Positions 26,036 through 37,669 of a stretch of 64,000 bases of DNA are shown here, one piece after another (the stretch's first letter is position 1; each line of letters opens with the position of its first letter). Under the pieces are notes generated by a model that did not search any database, was not told the DNA's origin, and saw nothing but the letters and a program-made list of their open reading frames with translations. Source of the DNA: Steromphala cineraria. Taxonomy: Eukaryota; Mollusca; Gastropoda; Trochida; Trochidae. The translations under genes were made by a program, and so were the position numbers. The stretch is from contig OU744735.1 in the NCBI GenBank assembly GCA_916613615.1, positions 40,683,468 to 40,747,467 of the forward strand. The letters are read 5' to 3'.

Positions 26036-26231
26036 ATAAACATTTCAGCAACCACATACATCAATAAAGGTTTTAAAATGTGTTTATATTTGATTTAATC
26101 AAGCTTGTTACATGATAAGTAAACAAACCATTTTACAGCCTGTTTAAAAACAAACAAGACTTTTCCTCCCCCAACTCACTGTTGTTTAACCATACATTAG
26201 TGACAGTTTTTGACAGTGTCAAATTGGTGCC

Positions 26232-27030
26232 CATTCATGACTGATTGCTTGCTGTCATGAATGACTCAATGTTAGTCTCTTTTTCTCTAACATGCCAAGC
26301 TGTCACATTAACTTACCCACAGTGCTTTGTTAAGGAATGGATAGCGTTGTAACACACATTGAGAAAAGCCTTTACATTGGATTTCTATGTACAATTGGAT
26401 AACTTATTTCTTTGTATAATTTAAGCTGGTTTCACATTTGAAGGCGATATTATCTATAGTAAATAAATAAAGAGGGTCTATGTTGATTTTCTTAATACAT
26501 GTGTTTCATACTATATAGATACAGATAAGTTTATTCACATTAATGTTCATTTTCAAATAAAGGTAGCTTGCTTTGTGCTGTTATGTTGTTTACGTTGTTT
26601 CTTATTTTGTTTACTTTGTTTCAATTCCTATGTTGATGGTTAATGACTGAAAAAGAACAGAAAATGATGAATACTAAATCATCGATGTGTTATAAAGCGT
26701 AATTTCAAATAAAAATGATCCTTAAATGAATGTTGACAATATGTTTTTACATACTTGTTGTGTTCACTCGCTTGTAGAAGGTGGGAGTTGAATCCGAGCC
26801 CGTAAGTCGAGTAAATCAACATCAAATTACATTTTTCTTATATGTGTCAAATATATATACCGTGAGTATTAATAAATATCATTTTTATCACAATTTATGT
26901 TTAAATAAGATAATTTCATGCATATTTTAACATTCCCCGTCTCATTTTAAGATGGGACATCCCAACTCAGGATTCCAAGTTGGGACGCGTCCCATCTTAA
27001 GATGGGCGGATCCGCAGTTGTGATGATACA
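26232..27030. repeat. R repeat, direct copy opening copy 3
   Basis: Third R. The palindrome cluster is at 26934-27025 (cccatcttaagatggg near 26990). It is followed at 27045 by the perfect 21-bp stem. Confidence 0.7.
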
Positions 27031-27044
27031 TATACACCTATAAT

Positions 27045-27148
27045 GCAGAGGAATATATGGATGACTTCTATGTTCATTGTATGCGACGTTTTGACACATA
27101 TTCTTGTGTCATTCGCAAGCAGAGGTTGTCATCCATATATTCCTCTGC
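27045..27148 (-). other. perfect 21-bp stem-loop downstream of the copy 3 stop
   Basis: Arms 27045-27065 and 27128-27148 are exact reverse complements (outer bases gcagaggaat / attcctctgc). The loop is about 62 nt. It lies 80-185 bp past the terminal exon on the gene's strand, so it would be in the 3' UTR or just downstream. It is conserved, with mismatches, in copies 2 and 5 and deleted in copy 1. Confidence 0.6.
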
Positions 27149-27228
27149 ATTACTGTCACTCCAACTTCTAAAATGCCTCTCAAAGAAGTTACTGTATACA
27201 ACTGCCGTCGCTGTAAAACCAATCTTAT

Positions 27229-30200
27229 TCATTTAGAACAATGACGATAGAAAAGGGTCCAATTATCAACATTGGACTGTCTTTTTGCCTTTGGATTGTC
27301 AAACCAAGCTGTATTGCAAAGGTTACAGTAATGGTCACCACCATGTTCCAACTCTGCGTTGATTCCGTTTCCTTCAGACAGGCTTCCATGCAGGCTTCTC
27401 CTGACCTTTTGTGGAGTGTCCTTGTATTGCAGTGCTGTATCGCATGCTTCTCATTAACAGCAAAGATTTGTCCATACTCACTGCATCCTGCAATGATATA
27501 AAATCAAAATCTCATTAAAAGTAACCCAAAATTTTCACTCGTACCTCTCTTATCTCTCTAACTGAATACCGCGTCAGGGATGGTGTCAGGTAGACAAAAA
27601 TATAGTCTCAGAAGTATTTTTTCAATATTGACTATATTTTTAAACATATCATGTATCATAACAAAATGGAACCCAGAAGATGCTTTAACTTCAGAGACCA
27701 ACCAAATCTGCAGATCCCCTTGTTATAAGGAATTTCAAGCTTCATGTCAACCATCATTAACCTAAAGCCGAGCGATCTAGATTTGCTATACTTATCTAGA
27801 CTTGGTTGGTCATCAATTAAATATTTTTGCTTTAGGGTCTGGATGACAGACTAGGTGTCAGGTGACGTTCGGGCGCTTTTAAACCCTACTTAAATGAGAA
27901 GGCAATTTTTTGTTGTTAAAACATAATTTGTATTGAAGTTCCTTTATGGTAATATGTTTTTATAACATGACTCATTCAAAACCTACTAATGAAATGATAG
28001 CGTTAAAATACGGAATATCTAAACATTTTACAATTATTGCGTGCATAATAACTGATAAAAGTACTTTGAAAGACAAGAGACCATATACCAACGTACACTC
28101 AAGGGAAAAACAAGTTTTATGATCATATCTACCAAGCACATGATGGTTTGCGAACATCAGAGATGTCTGCCTTTGGAAATGCAGACAATCCCTTGCACAG
28201 AAAGTGGATTGATTGGTTTTGAATAAGGAAGAATAAATCCAAGTACACCGTTTTTAGATAATCCCTGGAGCAGACTAACCAATAAAATTGCCCCTCTTTC
28301 CGTTATCAAAAGAATTCAAGAACGTGGGAATGGCGGGGGTGTGTGGTCGTGGTTTTATCAGCAAAGGGGCTTAGCTCATGCAAAAGAATATGAGGCTTCA
28401 TTGGGAGGCAATACATCATTGTAACGGGATGCACTTGTTTCAAAATATACCCTTCAAAAAAAGAAGCGCATAGGTGAATGGAACCGCTACACAGAGACAA
28501 ATTCAACACAAAATCGTCCGAGGAGTGGCCATCCTAGAGTGACCACCAGACCGCTACCTCCTACATCTAAATATTGGAATTGTCATCTGACGGCAAGAGA
28601 CCATGGTCAGACTACCCGGACCGTCCGGAACCGTATGAGCACGAAGGCCACTTTTCCAGTCTATTCTAAGTTCTAAAGCAACTTTATCGACGTCAGCGGT
28701 TGAGATGGTGCAGCAATGTAACTGCGCCCCATATCAGAGACATCATGTATTTTATTTCACTTTTGACTTGCCAAAGTAGAAATGTGTAGACTCTAATTAT
28801 GCTAAGTTTTAACAATATACGAGATTCATTATTTCTGCATGCCCGTTTAAAACAACCAAAATAAAATTGTAACATTATCATCTATGCGTTCTTTTTTTTA
28901 TTAATATTTTAGATGTAAATATTAAGAGTTTATTAAACATAACGAGGACATGAACATAGGTGGGAATATGATATATTTTCATTTGTACAAATGAAATGGA
29001 TAAATCAACTAACGATACAAGTGAAACATGAACGTACATGGAATATGTAAACAAAATTTGATATCACATGATTAATTCGTTGAGATAAGTGAGAAAGTGG
29101 TCAGGTGACACACCATGGCAAAAAAAACAAACAAACAAGAGAAAATCAACCCACGCTTGACACAGCTGACATCAGCTGACATCGGAGGCCAGATAACTGA
29201 ATCCAACAGCACACTGACAGGTCCCCTTGCTACAGATGGAGTTCAGGTAGTTACAGACTGCTGTAGATGAGCACTTCATACCGAATCCTGAGTTGCAACA
29301 ATATTGAATGATATCAATTCAGCGTGTCTCAAATTGTTTATCAATTTAGCAAATGACATGGAAAGTGTAATTCATATCACAATGTCTTTGCCATATGAGT
29401 TCTTTGAACTCGTTTTTCCTCCGCGTCCTTGAGATCGTCTAGTTCAATACAAACTACTCAAATGCACACGTATAAAGTTCTTTACATGTATGAGAGAAAG
29501 GCAATTGGAAGGACAAATCTGATTTAGACCAAAAATGAGAAATAATTAGAGTATTAAAAAAATAACAAAATCGTTAGCAATGTTTTCACTGAACTGGTCC
29601 GAGTGGGACCAAAAGCGTGTATCAATTGTTAGTTAATTGAATAAATATTTTTGGTTTATTGATATATTATATAAATATTTATAACAAGAATGACTAAGTA
29701 CCAAAGATATAAATTTGTTTTTAAAATTCCAAAATAAACAAAATCCTTTGTTAATTTACACTGCATATATATACATAAAATAAATATGCAAATTCTGTAT
29801 ATTTTTATGTCTATGTATCGGAATAATAGTTTTTTTCTGCAATAGGCTGAAAAATTTATGATATTGAATAATAACTTCAAAAAAAGAAGACGTATGAATT
29901 GATAATAGTATTACTACATACTCTAGTCCGTTGATCAGGGTTATGATGAATCAACAATTTTATCAAGGAGTGGTTAACATGAGGCAAACCGTGGTTTACC
30001 ATTGGTAAGCTTGTGGCTTAAAGAGGCACAGAGTCATTACATCGGGAACCACTAACTGTTACTGAAAATAACAAGTTAAAGGTCAATCAGTACATTAAGG
30101 CAAAACTAAGGCCATTCAAAGTCGGGATTTTGATCGAAAACCAGACAATGTGGCTCGAGTGGCGCGCACAAATTCGCCAAACGTAATTTTGAAACCTTGT

Positions 30201-30845
30201 CATAAGCTGACAGGAAGATATATTCGATTCGATACTGTTTATTAGGTATTGTAGCTAAGGGGTAGATTAATTGGATGCACAATTTCGAATATTAAACGTA
30301 TTTGAGATGTTTTCTTGGTTTTTCTATGAAATCAAGCATTTTAGAGATATCATACATACATGGATATATTTGCAAGTCCAGAGATGAGATATGAACTTCA
30401 ATCAGCATATTAGATATTTGGTAGCTTATCAAAACCGAATAAAATTTTAAGAAAGATACTCTGTGTCACTTTAATTGAGACAAATAGGTGACCAACGTGT
30501 GTTTAACAATCGCTTTCTATTTGACTTTACTGTATCTAATTGGATATATATATCATGACATCCTTCAATGAAAATCAAATAGATTTATTTGATATATGAA
30601 TAATAATTACCTTTTTCAGTACTGTAGTAATTGATCCCCTCTTGAGGAATGAGTTCCTTAGTATTCGTGTACCTTGTTTGACTAATTGAACAGGAGTGTA
30701 TGTTGTGATTGTAGAAGAAAGAAGAACAATTCTTGGATTTCATGCAAAGACTGGCACAATCCAGAATGCCAAAAACTGTCATGAATGTTCCTCCATCAAG
30801 GCTGAAATCGACTATCTTTAGGTTGAATAAGCTTTCAGCACTCAT
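27229..30845 (-). pseudogene. copy 3: PAN - EB - PAN gene with premature stop
   Basis: Exons: PAN 30845-30611 (protein identical to copy 2), EB 29287-29155 (133 bp), terminal 27487-27229 (259 bp). The EB exon has a 10-bp tandem duplication (cagctgacat twice). This gives an in-frame TGA right after GFSYLASDVS, before the sixth cysteine. The terminal exon has a separate 10-bp deletion (near 27361) within KETEF, which throws the rest of the domain out of frame. The two lengths cancel but the stop comes first. A P to L change also sits in EB (NYLNS). It is most likely a pseudogene. A truncated PAN plus five-cysteine product is possible if transcribed. Donor and acceptor sites remain intact. Confidence 0.8.
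28447..28909. mobile_element. internally deleted Tc1-like element, copy 3
   Basis: Same structure and same internal deletion as in copy 2, so the element was already defective when the unit duplicated. Confidence 0.65.
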
Positions 30846-33763
30846 TTTTAAAGAAAAAAAGTCCTATACAAATTGATACAAAAGATGTTGCTTTGAAACT
30901 GATGCTGGTATATTATTTATTTGCTTTTGACTGAAAAGATCTTATTTTCGAAATCAAACCTGCTGAAATAAAGGACAAGTGAAATAAAATGTTTCACAGC
31001 TTAACCATGTACTAAATCAGTCTTCGAGTTTATTGACTTCTTGTTTTGTTATTTCTATGACTACAGAAGGTAATAATTTATTAACGTTTCATAGAAACAC
31101 TCACACAAAGTCACAAGATAACATTTATTAGAAATTGCTAGATATCTCGTTTATTCTTAATAATTCATTTATTTAAAGTCAGTAATGACTTAAACAAAAC
31201 ATTTCAAAATGCTACAAGTCATAAAATATTGTAAGAATGAAAACAATTGGTCCGTATTCGTCTCAATCCCAGCGTGATATTTAGCTTTGAATAGCATCCC
31301 ACATGAAAAATATATTCATTTGCTGTGTAGTTTAAAAGGCTTTCTGTCAATAAACGTATACATTGTCAAAAGGTCATGGACTGAGAAGTCATAGAATCAG
31401 CAGATATATCAATTACAATCCTCGTGTTATCATGAGTATGCATAATTTGCGCATAGTTCAACAGTTTCAGCTGATCAGATTGCTAGTTTTCCGCGACACC
31501 AAATTGCTTGGCTCGACTTGGTGCACGGCAAACCATGTTATTTGAATGAAAAGTTCCTTCTGGAAAAGAAGATTAATGTAGGTTTAAGGGTGGGATCTTT
31601 TTGAGGATATGAATTTTAACACCAATGTAATATTAAGTCTATACATATGATTTCAGTGGAGAGTTTGAAACTAGGTTTTATGGTGTGGTCTATTTAGTGT
31701 CCAGTAGTCACTAAATCCATGAATTATAATCCCAGACAATAGACTTCCTACATGTACCAGCTATGTATGTTTCCGATTTGAAATGATGACTTTTGAACGG
31801 CGTCGCTGATTTCACAACTAACATTAATTTTTGATTGCATCCAATCAGTCCATTTTCCCTTTTCAGCCTTCAAACTCAGCTTATTCAAAGATGTGAAATC
31901 AGCGCACATGACTTGATCTACTTCAAGGGGATCGAATGTCTTGTTTGTTTAAATGCAGATGTAGATGCAGTACAAGAACCATTTTCGTCACCCTAGCGAA
32001 GTAGAAGATAACTAGTTGCGTTTGTAAAATTTCCGGGATTCATCGTTATTCAACACCCGCAAATTTAGTTCAAAACCAACAGCCTAACCAAGAGGTTTTA
32101 AATGCTTAATTGTGTGCATATTGAATAATAATGAGTACATGACATTTTACAAAGGCAACTATTTATTTATATTGTAACATGACCGTTATGTAGTAGAACT
32201 TCAAGAGCGAACTCTATTTCAGTGTAGAAATAGTTATTAATGATTTAGCGACTCATCCATTTTTCAAATAGGATTTCCCAGTGTTATGAACATAAACAAA
32301 TAGTGTACTTGGCTGCACTCGTATCGATGCGATCATACGAAGGGCCTTGGGGAAACGGATAATTTTTACTAAATATTGTGCTCTTATGATCATGCTAATT
32401 GAAAACAACAGTATAATTTGAAACTGAAGCTTTTAATTTGACTTACGGCGATGTTTCCTATTTTTGCCACTATGGCATTGCTTAATGCTATCCTAATTTT
32501 CACGTTAAGAGAATAAGAAAATTTAAACCATATTTACCTTTTGTAAGTTATTAGATCCATATGCTTTTATGCTTTCTGTTTTGGCCTTACAGATTTTCCT
32601 AAGCAGAGGTTTCAAAAAAATGTTTTCAATTGATGTTCTCAAGAACAAAATCGCCAAAATGTCTCCGTTTTTGCACAGAAGTGTTAATAATCATGTAAGG
32701 ATTACGTTCAGAGAAGAAACATGACAGTTTGATTGTTATATAATTTTTTTACAGAAATCCAAAATTTCAAAATATACTATGCCTTTCTATTTTCGAATGG
32801 TATATTTTTTAAAAGTTCTAAGCTATGCTACTGTGAGTGAGTTATTGTTTCCCGCTGTTTGGCTAATATTTTTCATATCATCTTAACTATTTTGGCTTTG
32901 ATTTGTTTCATCTGAGACTGTAGCCAACCTCATTACTATCACAGCAACATTTCAAACCTTATTAGTTGACATTTTCACCATATGTCATTTGATGGTTGTG
33001 AAGTTTCACATGTTCTTGTTTTCGTGTCCAGTTGTAAGACTCATGTATACAAGCGGCGTTCAATTAAGCCCCCAGCTTTGTTCTCCGATCTTTGTTTCAT
33101 TGTTTTCTTTTAATAAGAATATGTTTAGACCGAGATCATTAACGACTGCAGAAAGTGCTTAACACTCTCATTAGCATGGTTAATTAGTGTTGACAAAGCA
33201 AAGAATAAACTCCCTCTCAGCATTTGTTTTAGGACGTCCTTCAATGCTTCACAAATTAAAGTCAAACAGGACGCATAACAACGACAACAGATTTAGTTTC
33301 TTAATATTCATATTATTGTAATGCATTATTACATTATCATTTATAAACTGTCTTCTTTAAGCAATTTCTGCATTCCTTTTGTGTGCCTTATTTACTTCTG
33401 CGTTCCTATTTAGAAGTCATTTATTTCAAAATGTAAAAATCAACATCATTTTGTTGTTGTTCTTTCGAAAAAAAGATTAACTTTTCTTTTACCGCTGAGT
33501 GTATACTTTCTACATTTGCACCTATCGTTATTTTGCAATTCTTTTGTTATGAATGTGCACAATTAACAAATAATACTATAGTGTGGTATTATTGCTTGTC
33601 ATTTTGTTTAATAGATTTTTAATCCATTGAAATTGGCAAGACTCACTGTTTGTCTACCAACAGATAGGCACCAGACAATAAGATGGTTTTGCACGTGTAT
33701 TTGCACATACCAACGGTGGACAAGAGTCGAAATACACGTGTAAATATTGCCATTGCTCACCAT
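30846..33763. other. upstream part of copy 3, non-coding
   Basis: Contains the decayed MITE (32007-32169), the candidate signal exon (ATG about 33223, minus; identical to copy 1) and half of the cacgtgtatttgcac inverted repeat. No other exon recognised. Confidence 0.45.
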
Positions 33764-33880
33764 GAGTGAGTGGCGCGCGCAAATTTGCCAAACGTAATTT
33801 TGAAACCTTCGATTCGATAGTGTTTATTAGGTATTGTAACTAAGGGGTAAATTAATTGGATGCACAATTTCGAATATTAA

Positions 33881-35507
33881 CCCTTACGATGCGGGGCGCG
33901 TGATATTTACGGGCCAAATATAAAATGGCACGTAAGCCCTCTTGGCGAAATCCGTAACTTTCAGGATAAGGCTATATATTGACTGCAAGCAGTCTTGGCT
34001 GCTCCCGGATATAAAATATCAAACCTTTTCTCAAAAATGATTGAGGGTACCCACCTTGCGGCATTCATATCTCACAAACCAATAGAGATAATTCTATAAT
34101 TTTTACATCATCGTGTAGAAGAGAGAATTGTCTTCATTTCCATGTATCATATGTATATCCGCGCACAAAAATAAAGAAGCGGCAAAGCGTTGCGACAAGT
34201 GCCGCAAAAAATGTGTAAATGCAGAATTCATATAATTACATTCTCTGTATATACTACTTCTACAATCTCAATATTTTTCATGTGCATAATTATTTCATGA
34301 CATAAAAGTATTCTCATATGTAACACTGTCTCCATAGCACAGTGCAACTGTTACTTCATCCTTATGATGATTATTATCTCCCCTGGATGTTGGCAACCCA
34401 GCCAGTGTGAGTTCAAACCCCACTTTCCACAGTAAACTTTTGCAGATTTAATGATAATAATTTCTATACCATAATACCTTCTTCCTGTCACATGACCCTA
34501 AAAAGCACATGTTTTTCACTGCTGCCTTAATGTTCAGTGTGTAGCAGTCCTCCATGTTGGAAAGAGGTGTCTTGCCTCTCTGATAACCCCCATGTAGTTA
34601 CACAGGAACACAAATGTAAGTTTTCCATATTGTACATTGCATTGTTACCATATTCTATACATGAAGGCTTGATATTTTCATGTTATTTCTCTTTGCTAGT
34701 TGCTGAACGTAACTTTATTCAATATTGATACATAATGTTCAAGAAGTGTTCTAAATGCTTTCAAATGCTGAATGCTGTTTCATATATTTGCTCAACGCTT
34801 TTTGTATTTCATATATCAAACTGTAATAAGCTATTTTCCATTCATTCTAGTTTTCCAAACCTCATCCACTCATCTACTTAACGTCAACGTTATCAACGGT
34901 CATGTGAATGTACAACGAAATTCATGACTTTGTCCATTGGTTAATGAACCCAACGTCGCCAATGTGTATCTTCCCACTCAGCGAATAAATTCCTGTGGAT
35001 GCGAGTTTTGGTATTTGTTATCTTGCGTCTACATTTGTTTGGAAAAATTTACAGCAACGATGAAAGTATTCACCATGTGAGGCCGGACTGCTACACACTC
35101 CTACGGACCTTGCTATGTGACGTCATATCTACAAGCAACGTGTAAGGTATTGTTTTGTTTTTACTTTGTTGTGCAACGTGAACTATGAATATGCACAACA
35201 AAACTGGTGACATTCATTTGGACACTAGGAACGTTTCATTTGGTGCTGATGACTTCGATGGTGTCCAGGGTGCTGTTGAGGGTACCCACCTGGCGGCATT
35301 TATATCTCACGAACCATTAGAGATAATTTTATAATTTTTACATCATCGTATAGAAGAGAGAATTGTCTTTATTTCCATGTATCATATGTATATCCGCGCA
35401 CATAAATAAAGAAGCGGTTAATCAGGATATAACGGTGGCTGGCACCGGACAAAACAATTCCGCCACGTGGGCTTGTAGAGCAAAAATATATAGCCGCATC
35501 GTAAGGG
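33881..35507. mobile_element. piggyBac-like non-autonomous transposon
   Basis: The 14-bp terminal inverted repeats are exact: cccttacgatgcgg at 33881-33894 and ccgcatcgtaaggg at 35494-35507. TTAA flanks both sides (33877-33880, 35508-35511). The empty site is seen in copies 2 and 3 as 'cgaatattaaacgtatttg', so the TTAA duplication is directly shown. A CCC start and TTAA target are hallmarks of the piggyBac superfamily. No transposase is encoded in the 1627 bp. Two 142-bp direct repeats lie inside (34041-34182 and 35276-35417). Confidence 0.9.
34041..35417. repeat. 142-bp direct repeats bracketing 1.1 kb inside the piggyBac-like element
   Basis: Both start ttgagggtacccacct and end taaagaagcgg, with about 92-95% identity by eye. 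They are not LTR-like (no TG...CA ends). The segment between (34183-35275) has no recognised gene. It includes a gagttcaaacccc motif near 34406 that resembles a Pol III B box, but with no A box at a suitable distance. Confidence 0.75.
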
Positions 35508-35826
35508 TTAAACGTATTTGAGATGTTTTCTTGGTTTTTCTATAAAATCAAGCATTTTAGAGATATTATACATAAATGGATATATTTGCAATTCCAGAGA
35601 TGAGATATGAACTTCAATCAGCATATTAGATATTTTGTAGATTATCAAAACCGAATAAAATTTTAAGAAAGATACTCTGTGTCACTTTAATTGAGACAAA
35701 TAGGTGATCAACGTGTGTTTAACAATCGCTTTCTATTTGACTTTACTGTACCTAATTGGATATATATATCATGACATCCTTCAATGAAAATCAAATAGAT
35801 TTATTTGATATATGAATAATAATTAC

Positions 35827-35939
35827 CTTTTTCAGTACTGTAGTAATTGATCCCCTCTTGAGGAATGAGTCCCGTAGCATTTATGTACCTTGTTTGACTA
35901 ATTGAACAGGAGTGTATGTTGTGATTGTAGAAGAAAGAT
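35827..35939 (-). pseudogene. copy 4: 3' half of the PAN exon
   Basis: Retains the donor and the last about 37 codons (HNIHSCSISQTRY...EGINYYSTEK) with three or so replacements. It breaks at 35939, removing the PAN cysteine core. Non-functional. Confidence 0.8.
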
Positions 35940-36534
35940 TACACCGTTTAAGCATGTGTATAGACAAAGTATGATATCCTTGTTATTTCATGCTGTGTTG
36001 TACATATATGTAGTTTTCTTCTTAGATACCTTAAAGCAATTATTAGTAGTATTTTACATTATGATATCTCTTTTGAATTACATATTGCACCGTGCATCGT
36101 ATTTGGTTTTAACATGTAGATAGTCTCTCATAACCTTTCTGTACGGATGGCTCTTCATTTTATAAATTAATTTTATTCTTGGATGAAATTTAAGCGAAAT
36201 GTTGAGATGAGACTCAAATAAACAATCTGTTTGTTCAAGCGCACAGAGTATTTAACAGTGAATGCTGCACTTTATAAATGCAATATTATCAATAATATCG
36301 TTGCACTGTGCGATTAACAAGGGTTTATTGAACCTGATAGCTATTGAAAGTTACAGAAACATGTTCTGATTTTTCACTTTTTGTTGTTTTTTTTAGGCCC
36401 AAATATGTTTTTGTAAAGAAAACATTTCTCACTCATGAACTATTATCGACGATATAAATGTCACAATTTACATAATTTTTTTAAAAATCAAATGACACCT
36501 GTATAGTTTCTTTAGTTGCAAGAAGAAGAAAGAA
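35940..36534. other. non-coding, nothing recognised
   Basis: AT-rich DNA immediately right of the copy 4 breakpoint. The frame at 35902-36123 runs through the breakpoint and is not a gene. Confidence 0.4.
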
Positions 36535-36660
36535 GAAGAAATACATTTTATTAACGTGTCACATGCTGCATGGTACAATAAAATTTAGTTTGCATAAAAT
36601 CATTTTGATAAAAACAGCATCCGGCCATGTGGCCTATGAGACACGATAAGACTTTTAAAA
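36535..36660 (-). mobile_element. LINE 3' end fragment
   Basis: Minus strand: GAGACAC...GGCCACATGGCCGG-type block, TGTGACACGTTAATAAAATG, then an ATTTCTTCTTCTTTC tail. The same block occurs in plus orientation at 36990-37130, so two 3' ends of one family face each other. Confidence 0.5.
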
Positions 36661-36987
36661 GTAACATTGTTTTAAAATAAGTAAGTAAGCAAGTAACAGT
36701 GACCAGGCGATACCCAATCTGGTAAGCACACACTAGAGCACAACCTAACTTTATCTACCTATAGGCTTTGAAAGGTGTATTCGGGAATTGCTCAACGTTA
36801 TGTTATCTATTTTTACATTTTGAGTATTATTGTGTGATTAACTTTAAGAGCGAGACTTGTTTTGTGTGTATGCTTGTTTTACTTGTATCATTATTTCGGT
36901 ATAATTTCTCCAGTCATTAGTAAACAGGGTATTTCTATGGTAAATGATGTTATCATTTTAAAATTTAATGTGTATATTTTAGGAAAC

Positions 36988-37130
36988 TAGTGTCTCGTAG
37001 GCCACCTGGCCGGAAGCTGTTTTTAATTGAATATCTCATTTGATTCTACTTCTTGTATGTACAGCTTGTGACACTGTAAAAACATAATTTTTCTCTTTTC
37101 TCTTTCTTTTCTCTCTATGGCAATACAATC
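36988..37130 (+). mobile_element. LINE 3' end fragment, opposite orientation
   Basis: gtgtctcgtaggccacctgg, then ttgtgacactgtaaaaac and a ctctttctttt-rich end. It pairs with 36615-36645 as an inverted repeat of about 30 bp with four mismatches. Confidence 0.5.
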
Positions 37131-37576
37131 AGTGACCATGACCATTACCGCTCAGTGACCGTGACCATTGCCTGATGCAGTTAGGCGATGAATTGATCAA
37201 AGGCGCCGCCTTTTGTGAAGCTGCCTCCTTACATCAGAGGTGACACCTTTGGTAAACGCTCATACCGAGATGTTGTTAGTGTGTAGTACTCATGTATGTC
37301 GGTAACATACTAGCAATAAGGTACTTTACAGTATATACATGTATATTGTTATTTCTATGAAGCGATGTAATTCGATGTCATTATCACTTACCCGTCAAAT
37401 AAATTCAATTTCCTTTGAGAGATTATCTTGCAAATAAATATTCAGTAAGATTCAGTGAGATCAAATAGTATATAAATTGTCCTTGAAATAACACAACTCA
37501 TGATTCAAATGTTCATGGTCTACCAATTGAAGCGTATCAATTGTGGAACAAGCATGTGCAAATGATTACATTAGAT

Positions 37577-37665
37577 CAATCAATCAATGAAAAGTTTATT
37601 TCCGTCTCACTTGTGTACATACATATATAAATAGAACAATATAAACATTTAAAATTCACAAATAC
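37577..37665 (-). mobile_element. short retroposon 3' end with TTGA-type tail
   Basis: The plus strand shows gatcaatcaatcaatg followed by aaaagtttatttccgtct, i.e. an AATAAACTTTT end with a (TTGA)n tail on the minus strand. Confidence 0.4.
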
Positions 37666-37669
37666 CAAC

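Larger units (their letters stand above)
14640..26231. repeat. tandem segmental duplication, copy 2
   Basis: The complete unit: R, PAN/EB gene, MITE, satellite and LINE. Offsets from copy 1 are 11.04 kb at the terminal exon and 11.56 kb at the EB and PAN exons. The difference reflects deletions in copy 1 around R and the Tc1 remnant. In the gene region it is closest to copy 3. Both share an insertion near 19550 ('aacatttattagaaattgct') absent from copies 1 and 5. Confidence 0.92.
26232..33763. repeat. tandem segmental duplication, copy 3 (truncated)
   Basis: Follows copy 2 without a gap and lacks the satellite and LINE. Homology stops at 'cattgctcaccatga' (about 33763), equivalent to about 22190 in copy 2. 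The sequence then resumes inside the unit at the equivalent of about 18590, starting copy 4. Confidence 0.9.
33764..35939. repeat. copy 4: fragment of the unit, split by a transposon
   Basis: Unit sequence at 33764-33880 and 35508-35939, equivalent to about 18590-19150 of copy 2, with a 24-bp deletion at about 33808 (gaaacc|ttcgattcg). It ends abruptly inside the PAN exon at 35939. Confidence 0.85.

Noticed and set aside
34374..34430. tRNA-like B box (gagttcaaacccc) in the piggyBac-like element
   Set aside because: No A box at a suitable spacing and no cloverleaf could be drawn. Not called as a tRNA or SINE.
34041..35417. LTR retrotransposon based on the 142-bp direct repeats
   Set aside because: No TG...CA ends, no primer-binding site or polypurine tract, and no gag/pol. 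They sit inside TTAA-flanked TIRs.
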